Shown: positions 38,251 to 48,830 of the stretch, one piece after another
Layout of the letters: the number at the start of each line of letters is the position of its first letter
Position numbering within the stretch: position 1 is the first letter of the stretch
Assembly (NCBI GenBank): GCA_024036415.1
Contig: JAMWET010000493.1
Span: 310,001-374,000, forward strand
DNA length: 64,000 nucleotides
Reading direction: 5' to 3'
DNA from: Prochilodus magdalenae
Lineage: Eukaryota > Chordata > Actinopteri > Characiformes > Prochilodontidae
Made by a program: the position numbers and the translations under genes
The notes under the pieces: generated by a model
Database searches by the model: none
What the model saw: the letters and a program-made list of their open reading frames with translations, nothing else
What the model was told of the DNA's origin: nothing

Positions 38251-39550
38251 TATGTAGATTTTCATCAAACATAGTTTTGTAAAATGACAGAAAAAAAATA
38301 TCAAGCGTTTGTGTGGTTAAATGTCGGAGTAGTACGAAGGTATGTGGCTTTTTTTTTACTTCAGAAATCAACAGGCAGCCAAATATCACAGGAATGTGTG
38401 TCCATTTTAGCCATATAAGGCAACAACAGTCCTCCCAGTGTGTCAGATCTTAAAGACGTCGTAGCCATTTTTGTTCGAGGAGCTGTAGACTACTTTAGAC
38501 TACTTTAATGATGAAGGTGACAGGAAAAGCTTTTCATAATCTTTCAGGTAAATAGCTAAGTGTAAACCTGAGACACTTTTATGGAGTGGTGTTTATAGGT
38601 AAATGTCACAGAAACTCATATCTTACATGCCTTCAGGAACCACACAAGAGACAAAGCAGATTTGAAATTTAATGCGGGGTGGACAGAGATAAGACCTGAG
38701 TGAGGCTACCTGTGAGAACCATCTTGTACATTTCAGGCTAATACCCAAATACAACATCGCTGCTCCCCCGTGCGGTCACATGATGCCATAGCAATTTATT
38801 GATTCTTATCTGTTCTGTAAAAAATATCAAGTACATTTTCTCAACAGTATCAGATATATTGCATAAAAAGAAGCCTGGGATGATGTGTGAAGTGCAACCG
38901 GTCAACTGCAACAACAGCTTAAATCAAACAAAGCAAAGCAAGCATGCTCAACACTGTCTAAACGTTAAAGGGCAATTCCAAGAGCTTTTCAAAAAGTACA
39001 TAATTCAGTGATTGAGATGAAAATAGAGTCATTGAGAGTGGTTCAAACTTGCTGATATCTTTACATTGGTGATGATAGGAACTAGGGGTCGTAATATCAA
39101 CAGTGCAAATATGCACATTTTATTTACTGACCAGCACCAAAATGTGACTTCTGGGTTTTAATATGTAATGCTGATTGATAAATCTGTAAAAAAAATCTGA
39201 TAATGATTTGATGACAATTTTGCCATACACTGACCTCTCTTCAGGCTCAAAAATGTTTTTTAAAACTGTGTTTTTTTAAATAAGCCAGTGCATCTGTTAT
39301 CGTTTCATGTAATTACTTTTTGTGAGGGAGCTCTTTGGTAATCTACAATTCTGACTCTTTAGTTTCTCTAAAATGGGTAATTTAACATAAAACTACATTG
39401 AATGACTTTGCATACATCTTATTCATGTGAAATTATTGGTTCCTATTTAATTAATTCCTTAATTTAATTAATATAAATGTTTACAGCCTACAGTTTTCTC
39501 AGAAATAAAGTTTGATACATTAGTCTTTGCCAAATGTTAATGCTGTGTTT
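38251..39550. other. Intergenic, myo1d to D8C-C1q gene
   Basis: About 1.3 kb of AT-rich intergenic sequence between the myo1d promoter and the 3' end of the next gene. No gene or named repeat seen. Confidence 0.6.
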
Positions 39551-39556
39551 TTTATT
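39551..39556 (-). terminator. Candidate polyadenylation signal of the D8C-C1q gene
   Basis: TTTATT on the plus strand is AATAAA on the minus strand, about 195 bp past the stop codon at 39749. This gives a short 3' UTR. Confidence 0.4.
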
Positions 39557-39748
39557 CGTGTGGAAATTATGTACACTGTGCAGTTAGGTCATTCATTATA
39601 TTCATTGTCCTATTGTGGAATTTGTGCCCCAAGACAGGTGGACATAGTTAAACTTATATTTAATATAAGGATACTTGTATGTGAAATTAATTATAAACCA
39701 ATTTAAGTAGAACCATTAAGTAGTAATTATTGTGCTAATTTGCTTCCT

Positions 39749-40152
39749 TTATCTTCGTACTAAAAGCAAGGAACCCCCAAATGTGATGGTGTTAGATGCA
39801 GAGCTAGCCCAAGAGTTGCCACAGTTGTGAGTTACATAAACTAAAGCACCTTTCCGCAGAGAGGTCATGTATGTGGACAGATTACCCACTGAGTTTGAGC
39901 TGCCGACAGAAGTATGAGACATTGCAACCCAATAGCCATTCACGACAAGCCATAGGTCAGTCTTAACACCGCTAGTTGCACTCTGAGTAGAGAAGAAGAA
40001 CTGATAGACGCCTGTGACCGGAGCAGTGAACACGCCTGTGCGACTGTTGAAGGCCTGTCCCACGTTGACAAACACCCTTCTGTACCGGATTCGGTTCACT
40101 TTGCCTTGTAGGCTGCTGGGGTAGGAAGCAAAGAAGTGGACTTTGGCTTTCA
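39749..40152 (-). CDS. D8C-C1q gene, C1q domain exon and stop
   Basis: The final coding exon holds a complete C1q domain of about 130 residues: VHFFASYPSSLQGKVN, YRRVFVNVGQAFNSRTGVF, TAPVTGVYQFFF, LWLVVNGYWVAM, LRKGALVYVTHNCG and TFGGSLLLVRR. Acceptor ATTTACAG at phase 1. A single-exon C1q domain is usual for the family. Confidence 0.9.
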
Positions 40153-43100
40153 CTGTAAATTATCAGGAGAGAAAGGTTACAGCGTTAGCACAGGCAAAGT
40201 TCTCCATACATTTAAGATACGGTCGTATTTAACAGTTTGGGCAATCCTGGTCATTGAACATTTTTGTTTTGTTTAAGTGAACACCTCCTCACAGAGAACC
40301 CACTCAGGAGTACAGTTCATTTGCTGAATTTAACATATTTAAAAATGATCAGTTCTGGAAAGTAAAATAGCAAATTTAATTTGTTAATGTACTTACTGGG
40401 TTTTTTCATGAATCTGCAATTTAATTATTGCTTAATTTACTTTTTACTTGAACTCCACTACATTTCAAACTCAAATATCTTTTACATTGTTATATAATGG
40501 CCAAATCTATCCTTCATTTTGGCTTATGTATGCATTAAAACAAAAAGTAGAAAAAGTAAATAAGCATGAAGGAGCACTACCAGGGTTTTATATCAGGGTA
40601 CAGACTGCACTTAGTTAGTGATCATATTAATAGACATCAGTGTCCGACTAATTAATGACCTTCTGTTAAAAGATTGGTGGACCATGAGTGACACTAGAGT
40701 CTGTACACTGAGTTGATTAAGTAAGACTCTTACTTTCCATACTTAAATGCATTTGAGGGCAAGTACTTCTGTTTTATACTTTTACTCAAGTACAAGTATA
40801 AGTTTGGTACCAACCCTGGAAAGATGTAATGTAAAACTGAAGTTTAATACTCTACAAATTATGAGAAGAATGAACAAAACATGCTATTAAACTGGAGGTA
40901 TTCAGATCTTTACATCTCCTGTTTACACTACTGCTCAAAAGTGTCTACTGAGTGTTACTAGATTTTTTAAATAAAAAAATGAAATAAATTCTAAAATAAA
41001 TGTCAGAACAAAACCTTATATCTCCCTGTTCTTCACTTTTGAACATAATCTGCAAATGCCTGGTAATATTTACATTGTTTGTAAATTTCCTGATAAATGG
41101 CCCGAAACATATGGCTGTATTGACTTTTCATTCTCCCATAAAGTTATCAATTCAGAGATATGAAGTTATCTACCATCTGTACTGATGGCTTGTTTATTTT
41201 AATAATGTTACTGACTTTATCTGCAAAAAAATGAACTTTTGAATAATAGTGCACATTTTATTCAAAGAACTAGCATGGAGGAAAACATTTATACTTGCCT
41301 CTTATTTGGGATTTCTTACAAAACCAGTTGATCTTGTCTCTGCTGTTGCATACTTCATCTTTCTTGCACCTCCCGCATACAAGAGTGTTAACATCTGAAA
41401 TACAGGGAAGAAGAATTGAACTGTCTATGCGGGATGTGAAATGTTCTGTAACATTCGGAATGGATGTTTGAATAAAAACCACACCTGCACAGTAGGCCAA
41501 ATGACAGGTTGGTGGCTTGACGAACTTGTAGACGTAGTAATTGCCTCTGCAGGCTTTCACTTGGATAGGAGGGGATTTGAAGTTGCAGCACTTTTTATTC
41601 CAGTTGCCACAGACCTTGCGAGTGACGATGCCATCACGGATTTGTGGGTGGCCGCCCACCAGCCACAGCGGGGAATGAGTGCCACACATCTCTCTCTTTA
41701 CACAGCGCTCAGGCATCTGGATGGTTTTGCCATGGTAAAACAGACGGTACCACCCCTTCCAGGCCACACGCCGGTCACAGGAAACTTTCTTGGTGCTGAA
41801 GTTAGTGGCCCTCCACGGCTGGTCCAGCACAGTGTAGTGATAGCAAGGGTCACGGCCTCTGTCGCTGTCCTCAGGTTCTTCATCTTCATGGACAAAGGGG
41901 TACAGGATGGGGCTGCTGCCTAACAAAGATAGCGTGCATAAAAACATGAAACCTTTCAAAATAGAGGTCTAATTCCACCATAGAAGATTTTAAATGTAAA
42001 ATGTTCTAAAAGTGTAAAGTGTTTAAATTACATGTTGTTAAAGTTACATGTTGTTTAGGTTACATATTGTTTAGGTATTGAGTTTAGGTTTTGTTTATAC
42101 TGTTCATTTAGCTTTATTTACTCAGAGTGTACATTATATTTACTGATCTGTACTCTATTCAAATGTTTGGAATCACTAGGTGTCTTTTTTTATAAACCAT
42201 AAACTGCAAAACAGAAAGTCTGAGGCAAATAATGAAAATTCCCCTTTCTTCTATTTCTTTTTTAACATATGGTCCCATTTAAAGTGTTGTGTAGTATTAG
42301 TGTGTAATCTTTTCAAATTCTGCTTGAATTTAAGAATTTTATACTATATGACATATTACCCTTTTTGTTTAAAGGCAATACTGAAAAAATCCTAAATAAT
42401 TTATTCTTTTTTCTTTTCAAATTTCTAAAACATTCTGTTTTCAGGCTGAAATGAACAAAATCCCTGATTTTCATATGGTCTTGGTCTGCGCCCCTCTGTT
42501 AATATTATAAACTATTCACCAAACAGTATTTTTAAAAGTTGTAAAGAATTCTTTGATCAATAATTTACTAAGTCCTTTATAATATACTATAATTATCTGT
42601 TTACGAGGATTCTTCTGTCATATACCTGCTTTTGAATATTATTCATTATGGGTGTTAATTTTGTATAATACAGCTGCCTTGTCTGTTATAGAATCATCTA
42701 CGGCTCCATTATTGTAAACACATTTAATATGACTCTAAATTTTATTTACAGCGTCCGAGTGTTCTTTTAATCAAACCAGACTATATAAATGGCATAGTCA
42801 TATGCACATATTTAAGTACATATAACTTGTTTTGTAGATGTAAATAAGTCTATATGTCCTTTACAGAGACTAGCAAACTTGTGTACATGTAAATAAACAA
42901 TTACTATTTAAAAAATAAATAACTAAAACATTTATTCAATGTTAATTGTGCACTAAAATCGGATTAAAAATCTGTGATTAAATATGTGGAGGATGTTTTG
43001 AAAATAAACAGAGGCAGTAATTTGACCCTACATTTGACTGTATGTGTGTCTTATGAGAATAAAATGACCTTCTTGCAGGGAAGTCACATTTACGGCCACG

Positions 43101-43778
43101 TCTGTAGATGCTTGTGTCTGGGCACAATGCACGATAGCCTACAAATAAAGGTTTTTTAGAATCTTTTTGTTTTAAAAAAATTAAAAGTCTAAATATTATA
43201 CTTACACTCTTGCTGATTAATTTTAGTGCTGCCATTACCTGATTCATATCCTCTTGTTTCTGTTTCATCATAGTTTGTTCAAGCCGCAATCTTTCTATCT
43301 CCTGAAAAACAAAAATAAAAAGAGCATGTTATTGTACATTCAGCCCGTCCATTCAGTGGTATTAATCAGGAACCACAGTGCGGGTCTGCTGTACCTCATA
43401 CACTAGAGAGAGTTGCTGCTGTACAGTCCGGTCCTCAACCCCCCACGCTTTCATCTCAAACTAGAGGATCATGGAGGACAACTGTGATGTTATTACTGAA
43501 GTAAGTGGTCCAAATGATATTTCTGATTTATTAGTGCTTAAACTAATACATTACTACTGTAAATATATCATGTAAAAGGGTAAAATGACTATTTTAACTA
43601 CCTTCCTCTTTTTAGTGATATACTTCTTTTAAAAGTACTAAAATGCATAATGTTATAATTATAATGTGACCCAATCTCCCTGAAATTCTGTGTTTCTGCC
43701 TACCGACTGGTCAGTCTCCTCTGTGCTTACTGCACACATAAGCAGCACAGCTATCACCTGAATGCCGGCGGTAACCAT
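39749..43778 (-). CDS. Secreted D8C-domain/C1q-domain fusion protein (model, 413 aa)
   Basis: Predicted extracellular protein. Exons: 43704-43778, 43395-43460, 43206-43301, 43069-43138 (least certain), 41485-41919, 41299-41394, 39749-40152; total 1242 nt, all phases consistent. Residues 1-25 form a signal peptide (MVTAGIQVIAVLLMCAVS). Residues 26-102 are heptad-like and probably coiled coil (QQQLSLVYE, EIERLRLEQTMMKQKQ). Residues 104-247 hold a D8C domain as in uromodulin, GP2 and OIT3 (DPCYHYTVLDQPWRATN, CHLAYC). Residues 248-279 are a cysteine-rich linker. Residues 280-413 are a C1q domain (RRVFVNVGQAFN, GVFTAPVTGVYQF). C1q domains usually trimerise and bind ligands; D8C is found in secreted or GPI-anchored epithelial glycoproteins. 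The link from D8C to C1q uses a GC-AG intron. Alternatives are two separate genes or isoforms. Ligand and tissue are unknown. Confidence 0.7.
40153..41298 (-). other. D8C-C1q gene, probable GC-AG intron
   Basis: A 1146 bp intron with donor GCAAGT and acceptor TTTACAG. It joins phase-1 exons without breaking frame. GC donors make up a small minority of vertebrate introns and usually have an otherwise perfect AG|GCAAGT context, as here. Confidence 0.6.
41299..41394 (-). CDS. D8C-C1q gene, cysteine-rich linker exon
   Basis: A 96-nt exon, phase 1 to phase 1: DVNTLVCGRCKKDEVCN then SRDKINWFCKKSQIR, with four cysteines, comparable to the segment that follows D8C in OIT3 and uromodulin. Acceptor ATTTCAG. 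The donor AGAG|GCAAGT is of GC type. If not spliced, the frame runs on to KYKCFPPC and a stop at 41270. Confidence 0.75.
41485..41919 (-). CDS. D8C-C1q gene, D8C domain exon
   Basis: A 435-nt exon, phase 1 to phase 1, carrying the whole D8C domain: DPCYHYTVLDQPWRATNF, WKGWYRLFYHGKTIQMPERC, GTHSPLWLVGGHPQIRDGIV, KKCCNF, VKACRGNYYVYKF and CHLAYC. An acidic stretch (HEDEEPEDSDRGRD) precedes it. Acceptor TTTGTTAG, donor GCAG|GTGTGG. An in-frame ATG at 41947 with a hydrophobic run (MFLCTLSLLG) could instead start a shorter transcript. Confidence 0.85.
43069..43138 (-). CDS. D8C-C1q gene, candidate small exon C
   Basis: A 70-nt candidate with acceptor TTATTTGTAG and donor GAAG|GTCATT, encoding AIVHCAQTQASTDVAVNVTS then LQE. 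Its phase of 0 in and 1 out is exactly what is needed to join the coiled-coil exon to the D8C exon. The donor is weak and I have no homologue, so it is tentative. Confidence 0.4.
43206..43301 (-). CDS. D8C-C1q gene, coiled-coil exon B
   Basis: A 32-codon phase-0 exon: EIERLRLEQTMMKQKQEDMN then QVMAALKLISKS. Acceptor TTTTCAG, strong donor AGT|GTAAGT. An earlier possible donor, CAG|GTAATG, is also in phase 0. Confidence 0.7.
43395..43460 (-). CDS. D8C-C1q gene, coiled-coil exon A
   Basis: A 22-codon phase-0 exon: FEMKAWGVEDRTVQQQ then LSLVYE. Acceptor CTCTAG, donor GAG|GTACAG. Similar short helical exons follow the signal peptide in fish C1q-like genes. Confidence 0.7.
43704..43778 (-). CDS. 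D8C-C1q gene, signal-peptide exon
   Basis: Starts with ATG immediately after the acceptor CCTGTGTAG and encodes 25 codons: MVTAGIQVIAVLLMCAVS then TEETDQS. Donor TCG|GTAGGC. The hydrophobic core followed by small residues is a typical signal peptide. Confidence 0.8.
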
Positions 43779-43887
43779 CTACACAGGACAGATCAGACAA
43801 ACCATTGTCATCCTTTAAAATGACATTCATACTTGCAGTCATTCTGTGAGACACTGAATAGTAATTATTTTGTTTTTAATGACTCAC

Positions 43888-43946
43888 CTTTTCACAGGAG
43901 GGACATAGCAGTGAAAATGAAATGCTGCGAATGGACAGGCTTTATA
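43888..43946 (-). promoter_or_regulatory. TATA box and non-coding first exon of D8C-C1q gene
   Basis: TATATAAAG (minus strand, TATAAA at 43941-43946) is followed about 55 bp later by GAAAAG|GTGAGTC, a strong donor at 43888. A short untranslated exon from roughly 43915 to 43888 would then splice to the ATG exon acceptor at 43779. The spacing fits a TATA promoter. Confidence 0.65.
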
Positions 43947-46900
43947 TACCACACCACAGTGAGGCGGGCTGCAGCAGCCATTTAGAGGGAAGTTTGAATT
44001 TCACACTGTCACTCTTGTGCAGAATACTTTAGTGTTACTGTACATGGTAGATGCCAAGATGCTTAGCTGCACATGAAAACTTGCAATACGCAGCCTTTGA
44101 AGAGGAAGCCAGAAAAAAAGCAACCTCTGAGAAGTATGGTATGGTTGATTTGCTGCACTGCTTAGGAAAGAAAAAAGAGAAAAAAAAATATAATAAGTTT
44201 TAACACAATCAGTCATTCAACCGGCAGTTGATGATTTTCTGCAAAGTGAACACAATTTACACGCACACATATGTATAGCTCATTGTGTGGGTGCTATATA
44301 AGACTTCACTTTCTGTCTAGGAGGAATACTTGACTTTTAAATACTAACTTAAATCATATTCTAAAGAAATGATAATTGATCATATTATATGTTGACCACA
44401 CTGTATATTATTAATGATGTGTAAAATATGATTAATTAACTGCATGTCTTTATGTATGAAAGAGATCAGTCCTCTGACAGTTCACTTCAGATTTAAATCA
44501 TAACAGGCTTACTTCACCAAAAGACATCAGTTTAAAGTGCTTCTGTGTTTTGAGCTATTTGATTTCAAAATAAAAGCCAATGAAACTGATAACTCGCTGA
44601 CAGTTATTAATCCGTGGACTATTAATTTAATTTAAAGCTCAGGCTGGAAATTCCATCAGTTGCAGCAAGGAATGGTTAGTGGCTAATATAATGATAAAAG
44701 AGCATTACTAGTACACAGTTCTACCGTTTTAAAAATAACACATATGTGGGACACTTTCACAGCTTCGTACATGTCCGTTAAAGATTTTGCATTTGTAAGC
44801 ATCAGTCAGAAACCACATGTGCTAAGCCACTTTTTACAAATGCAAAAGATTGTGACAAAATCAGCAAAACAAATTTGGGTGGGAACTCACAGAAGCACCA
44901 GAGAGAGTTGGTACTGTTGCATTCAACTGTCATAATATAGGTAAACCTGAAATGATCAGTGACCTTCATCTATAAGCTATATATGATGTGCCAGTGTATA
45001 CTGACAAAAGTTTGCAATATGTTACTATTTGTCAATGGCCCAGTCTCCTCCCTACCTGTTTACATTTACAGCATTTAGCTGACGCTCTTATCCAGAGCGA
45101 CTTACAGGGTTAATCTTATTACAGGTGGGCCAGTGTAGTGTTAGGAGTCTTGCCCAAGGACTCTTATTGGTGTAGCACAGCATAGTCACCCAGACCGGGA
45201 TTCGAACCCCAGTCTCCTGCATGTGGTGGTGGTTCTCTGGCAGGTAGTGGTGTTACCTGCTGAGCTACATCAACTACACACCTGTTCCCCAGCACTCTAA
45301 GACGCCAGGTTAATGATCACCAGCTCCACCCCCACAGCTCCAGGCTGGACAATAAGTTTCACTTAGCTGCCATTAACCTTCCCAGTTTCCATCACACTTT
45401 GTAAACCTTCTCGTTCTCGCTTGAATTTAGAGCCCTGGTTTTACCCTGAACTTGAACCTGCCTAACATGTATTAGCTTGTCTGCTGTTACTGTGGAGACT
45501 GTGAGCTTGTTCTGTGAGTGGATATATTGTCCACTCTGTCTATAACTGTGCACAGTCATCTCCAGTCTGCTCTAAATCATATCATTTTGATTGTTGGAAT
45601 TTGTTAGAGAAGAGAATCATCCCTAAATGGCTCACAGAGAGAAACAGGGCTTTCTTGTAAAACTGGCAGAAGCATAACTAGGCACCAATCTTTCAGAATG
45701 AAAAAAGGGAAGTACTTTCAGGCTAAATTGTCACACACTGAGTTAGCGATGAAGTTGCAAGACTACTGTAGAGGGCAGCAAACCATAAAGCTCAAAGAAG
45801 ATCAAGCAGCACTGTGCAGTTAGATGACATGGCCACAGAGGGCAGCAATGTAGTGGAGTAAAGTTTGCCGCTTGTCGAGGTGTGATTGTATGAAACTGAA
45901 AGTTTTTTTAAGTCAGTGAGAGGAATTAGCCAGAGCGTTGCTTCAACATTGTTTGAGCGGATTGTTTTATTTATTTTGGCTTCTTACTCAGAAACCCAAG
46001 AGTCAAAAACACATGGATTAACAAAAAAAATTAAAGTCTGTCTGCAAACAGCTCAAATACTCTTCAGAAATAACATATTTAATGCTAACGACAGCACAGC
46101 AATACCCAATATGTATGTAATTATTTTATTTGTTTATTTAATACAGTTTTATTTTATTTTATTTAACATCTCTGTAGTCAGTCTTTAAATTATGTAACAA
46201 TGTGATGTATCCATCATATGTATCTAGATATGTATGAACCTGCTGAATTTGTGGTAGATGACAGTATATCACTATTTCTCATTATTAATTTTTTTTGCCA
46301 TTGTCTGATTATTTAGTGATTACTGGACTAATAAAAAAATCCAAAATTGCTGAAATTATTTATATTAGCTTATATTTGTAATAAGTTACATATATTTGTA
46401 ACTTATATTTCAGTTATGATTGATGGATTGCTCTTTTTCCGAACAGTTACCAGTTCAGAGATGTTATTGTATGAGTGTCTGTATTATGTTTTACATAATA
46501 GGTATTGACACCTCAGAATCTTTCACTCTTAAACTTGAATATAGGACCTTTTATGAAGCCTCAGTTTTCAAAAGCCAATAATACATGGACTAAGTGCTGT
46601 AACAAGAGCAGGCCAGTCAATAATGCAATCTGGGAGAGAGAACACAGGGCACTCCGTCAGTGGCCTTTTACGTGGGGGAAAGCACAGTAAACAGCCAGAG
46701 GAATGTCAGGCATGCCACGAAGAGAACAGCACCTATGATAAACAGATTAGAGTGCATACATCTAACACCCACAACCCACCACCTTGCACTTTCCACCCCA
46801 CACTCAACTGCTGACAAGCAGCTGTTCTTTACTCAGAGTAGTTCCAGGAATTAGTTCCATGTGCAGCACTTCATTTCTATACTTGCACGTATCCACCATC

Positions 46901-47160
46901 TCCTTAGTGTCTCGCTCATGAAGAGCTGAGCACACACATGGGCTCGGAACAGCTGCTTGAGAGGGCACTCTGCTGGAAGGAAGCCGTCTGCCATGCACTG
47001 TTTGATTCTCTTTAGTGGGTGATGCTTGAATACACACAAAACATTACTCACCTGCGCCAACACTGCGTGATCAGAGAGATATCTAATACACAATCAAACA
47101 TCTGCACACATTTACTGAACAAAAACAGAAGCAGATTGTTCACATGCATAAAGGGAGATG
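43947..47160. other. Intergenic, mostly unique
   Basis: No gene recognised. It contains the SINE at 45059-45281; the rest is AT-rich with scattered short ORFs that show no domain. Confidence 0.65.
45059..45281 (-). repeat. tRNA-derived SINE, nearly complete
   Basis: On the minus strand it starts with GTTGATGTAGCTCAGCAGGT, which contains an A box, then GGGGTTCGAATCCCGGTC, a canonical B box. The body AAGAGTCCTTGGGCAAGACT follows. The tail is CTGTAAGTCGCTCTGGATAA and GAGCGTCAGCTAAATGCTG, ending in TGTAAATGTAAA. It is the better preserved partner of the 12045-12225 copy. Confidence 0.85.
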
Positions 47161-47169
47161 TAAACAAAG

Positions 47170-47440
47170 TAATTCAGAGTAGTTTTGAGAATTTTACAGA
47201 GGATTGTTGACAGTGGCGGTGATAAGAACCAGATGGCATATGCGTTTATGTCCTCTAAAAGCTACTTTACAGAAAACTATTACATCAAAAGGTTACAAAT
47301 ACACTGGCTGAGATGTTTTGTGATAGTTTTGAGATAAGCTTGTGGTAGACAGGTACATTTTTTTCATAATCAACAATCAGGTAACTAAAATGGCTATATT
47401 TGAGTAATAGACATCTTGGTTCCCACCATTTCAAAGAAAT
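47170..47440. repeat. Degenerate dispersed repeat, copy 1
   Basis: Shares blocks such as GATAGTTTTGAGATAA, CAGAGG...GGTGATAAGAACCAGA and AAAAGCTACTTTACA, in the same order, with 53320-53480. Origin unknown. Confidence 0.4.
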
Positions 47441-47683
47441 CTGAGTCAGTTCTCCTGTAGCACTTCAGATCAATACACGAAATGACGCTAAATAACTTTA
47501 AAACCTTTATATTTCAACAATCAAATGACGCAGAAATCAGTGGAATTCCCCTCTATCTATCTATCTGTTTCAGGAATCCACCTGTGTTTTTCAACCCGTT
47601 GTTTGCATCAGTAGCGTACAGTCTTTTACCAGGAACAGTTATTACCACGGTCACTGTGGAAGTGCCCTCGAGGTTACATAGAC

Positions 47684-47724
47684 TATATGGCCAAAAGTAA
47701 GCGGACACTTCAACATCACACCTA
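47684..47724. repeat. Short transposon terminus fragment
   Basis: CTATATGGCCAAAAGTAAGC and GGACAC resemble the terminal repeat of a common teleost Tc1/mariner family. No body follows, because another element begins about 20 bp later. Confidence 0.45.
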
Positions 47725-47741
47725 CCGTCATGGCGAAATTT

Positions 47742-48830
47742 TTCCAGAAAATGAAGTATATCTTCCAGAAAATTATTGCACTTAGTCATGTTTTGTTATA
47801 CACGTTTATTTCCTTTGTATGTATTGAACAACACAAAAGACCAGAAATGGGCCAAACAAAATGATTGGCACCCTCACTTATTTGGTTGCACACCCTTTGG
47901 ACAACAAGCTTCTTACACCCCTCAACTGGAATTTTGGACCACTCTTCTTTTGCTAACTGCTCCAGGTCTCTTATATTTGAAGAGTGTCTTCTCCCAGCAG
48001 CAATTTTAAGATTCCTCCACAGGTGTTCAATGGGATTTAGACACGGACTCAGCCAGAGTGTCAGCCTGAACTATTCGTTGACATTTGAATGAAATGAAAC
48101 ACTATGGCAGGAGACCCAGGAGGACCCCACTGCTGACAGAGAGAAAAAAGCTAGACTGCAGTTTGCCAAAATGGGAAACTTCTGGGAAAATTGCCTTCTG
48201 GAAAAAAAGTGAGAACAAGATAAAGCTTTTTGCTAAAGCACATCATTCTACTACAAAGAAAAAACACAGTACCTACAGTTAAATAAGATGGAGGTTCAAA
48301 GATGTTTTATGATGTTTTGCTGCCTCTGGCACTGGGTGCCTTAACTGTGTGGAGGGCATCATGAAATCTAAAGATTACCAAAGGATTTTGGGTTGCAAAG
48401 TAGTGCCCTGTGTCAGTAAGCTGGGTTTACGTCCTAGGTCTTCCAGCAGGACAATGACCCCAAACATGCTTAAAAAAATCTCAGAAATGAATGGAAACAA
48501 AGCGCTGGACAGTAGTGGACAGCAGTGAGTCTGGATCTAAATTCCACTGAACATCTGTGTACACCAAAATTCCATTTGAGAGGTGTAAGAAGCTTGTTGC
48601 TGGTTATAGGAAGCTATTGATTTCAGTTATTTTTTTCCAAAGGATGTGCAACCAAATATTACGTTCAGGGTGCCAATCATTTTGTCTGGCCCATTTTTGG
48701 AGTTTTGTATGAAAATTTGCCTTTTTCCCTCTGTTTTTTGTTGTTCTAATACACACAAACGAAATAAACACATGTAATTGCAATTATTTTCTAGGAGATA
48801 TACTTCTTTTACTGGAAAAATGTCAGGGGT
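47742..48830. mobile_element. Degenerate Tc1-like transposon with long terminal inverted repeats
   Basis: Left end 47742-47940 and right end about 48552-48830 are inverted copies of each other: AAGTATATCTTCCAGAAAAT against the reverse of ATTTTCTAGGAGATATACTT, and GGGCCAAACAAAATGATTGG against the reverse of CCAATCATTTTGTCTGGCCC. Between them is a decayed Tc1 transposase, with FQQDNDPKHA-like coding sequence visible near 48445-48470 and a GSKFH(*)TS remnant of the LNSTEHLW motif. Stops and frameshifts are present, so it is not functional. Confidence 0.8.

Noticed and set aside
41441..41923. 160-residue plus-strand ORF
   Set aside because: Exactly antisense to the D8C exon; the minus frame carries the conserved domain and the splice sites.
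41920..41947. ATG at 41947 with hydrophobic MFLCTLSLLG as the start of the D8C protein
   Set aside because: Kept only as an alternative: the 43704-43778 exon has a better signal peptide with promoter and splice context, and TTTGTTAG is a usable acceptor just inside this run.
43206..43240. CAG|GTAATG as the end of the second coiled-coil exon
   Set aside because: Same phase as AGT|GTAAGT but a weaker donor; it cannot be excluded without transcripts.
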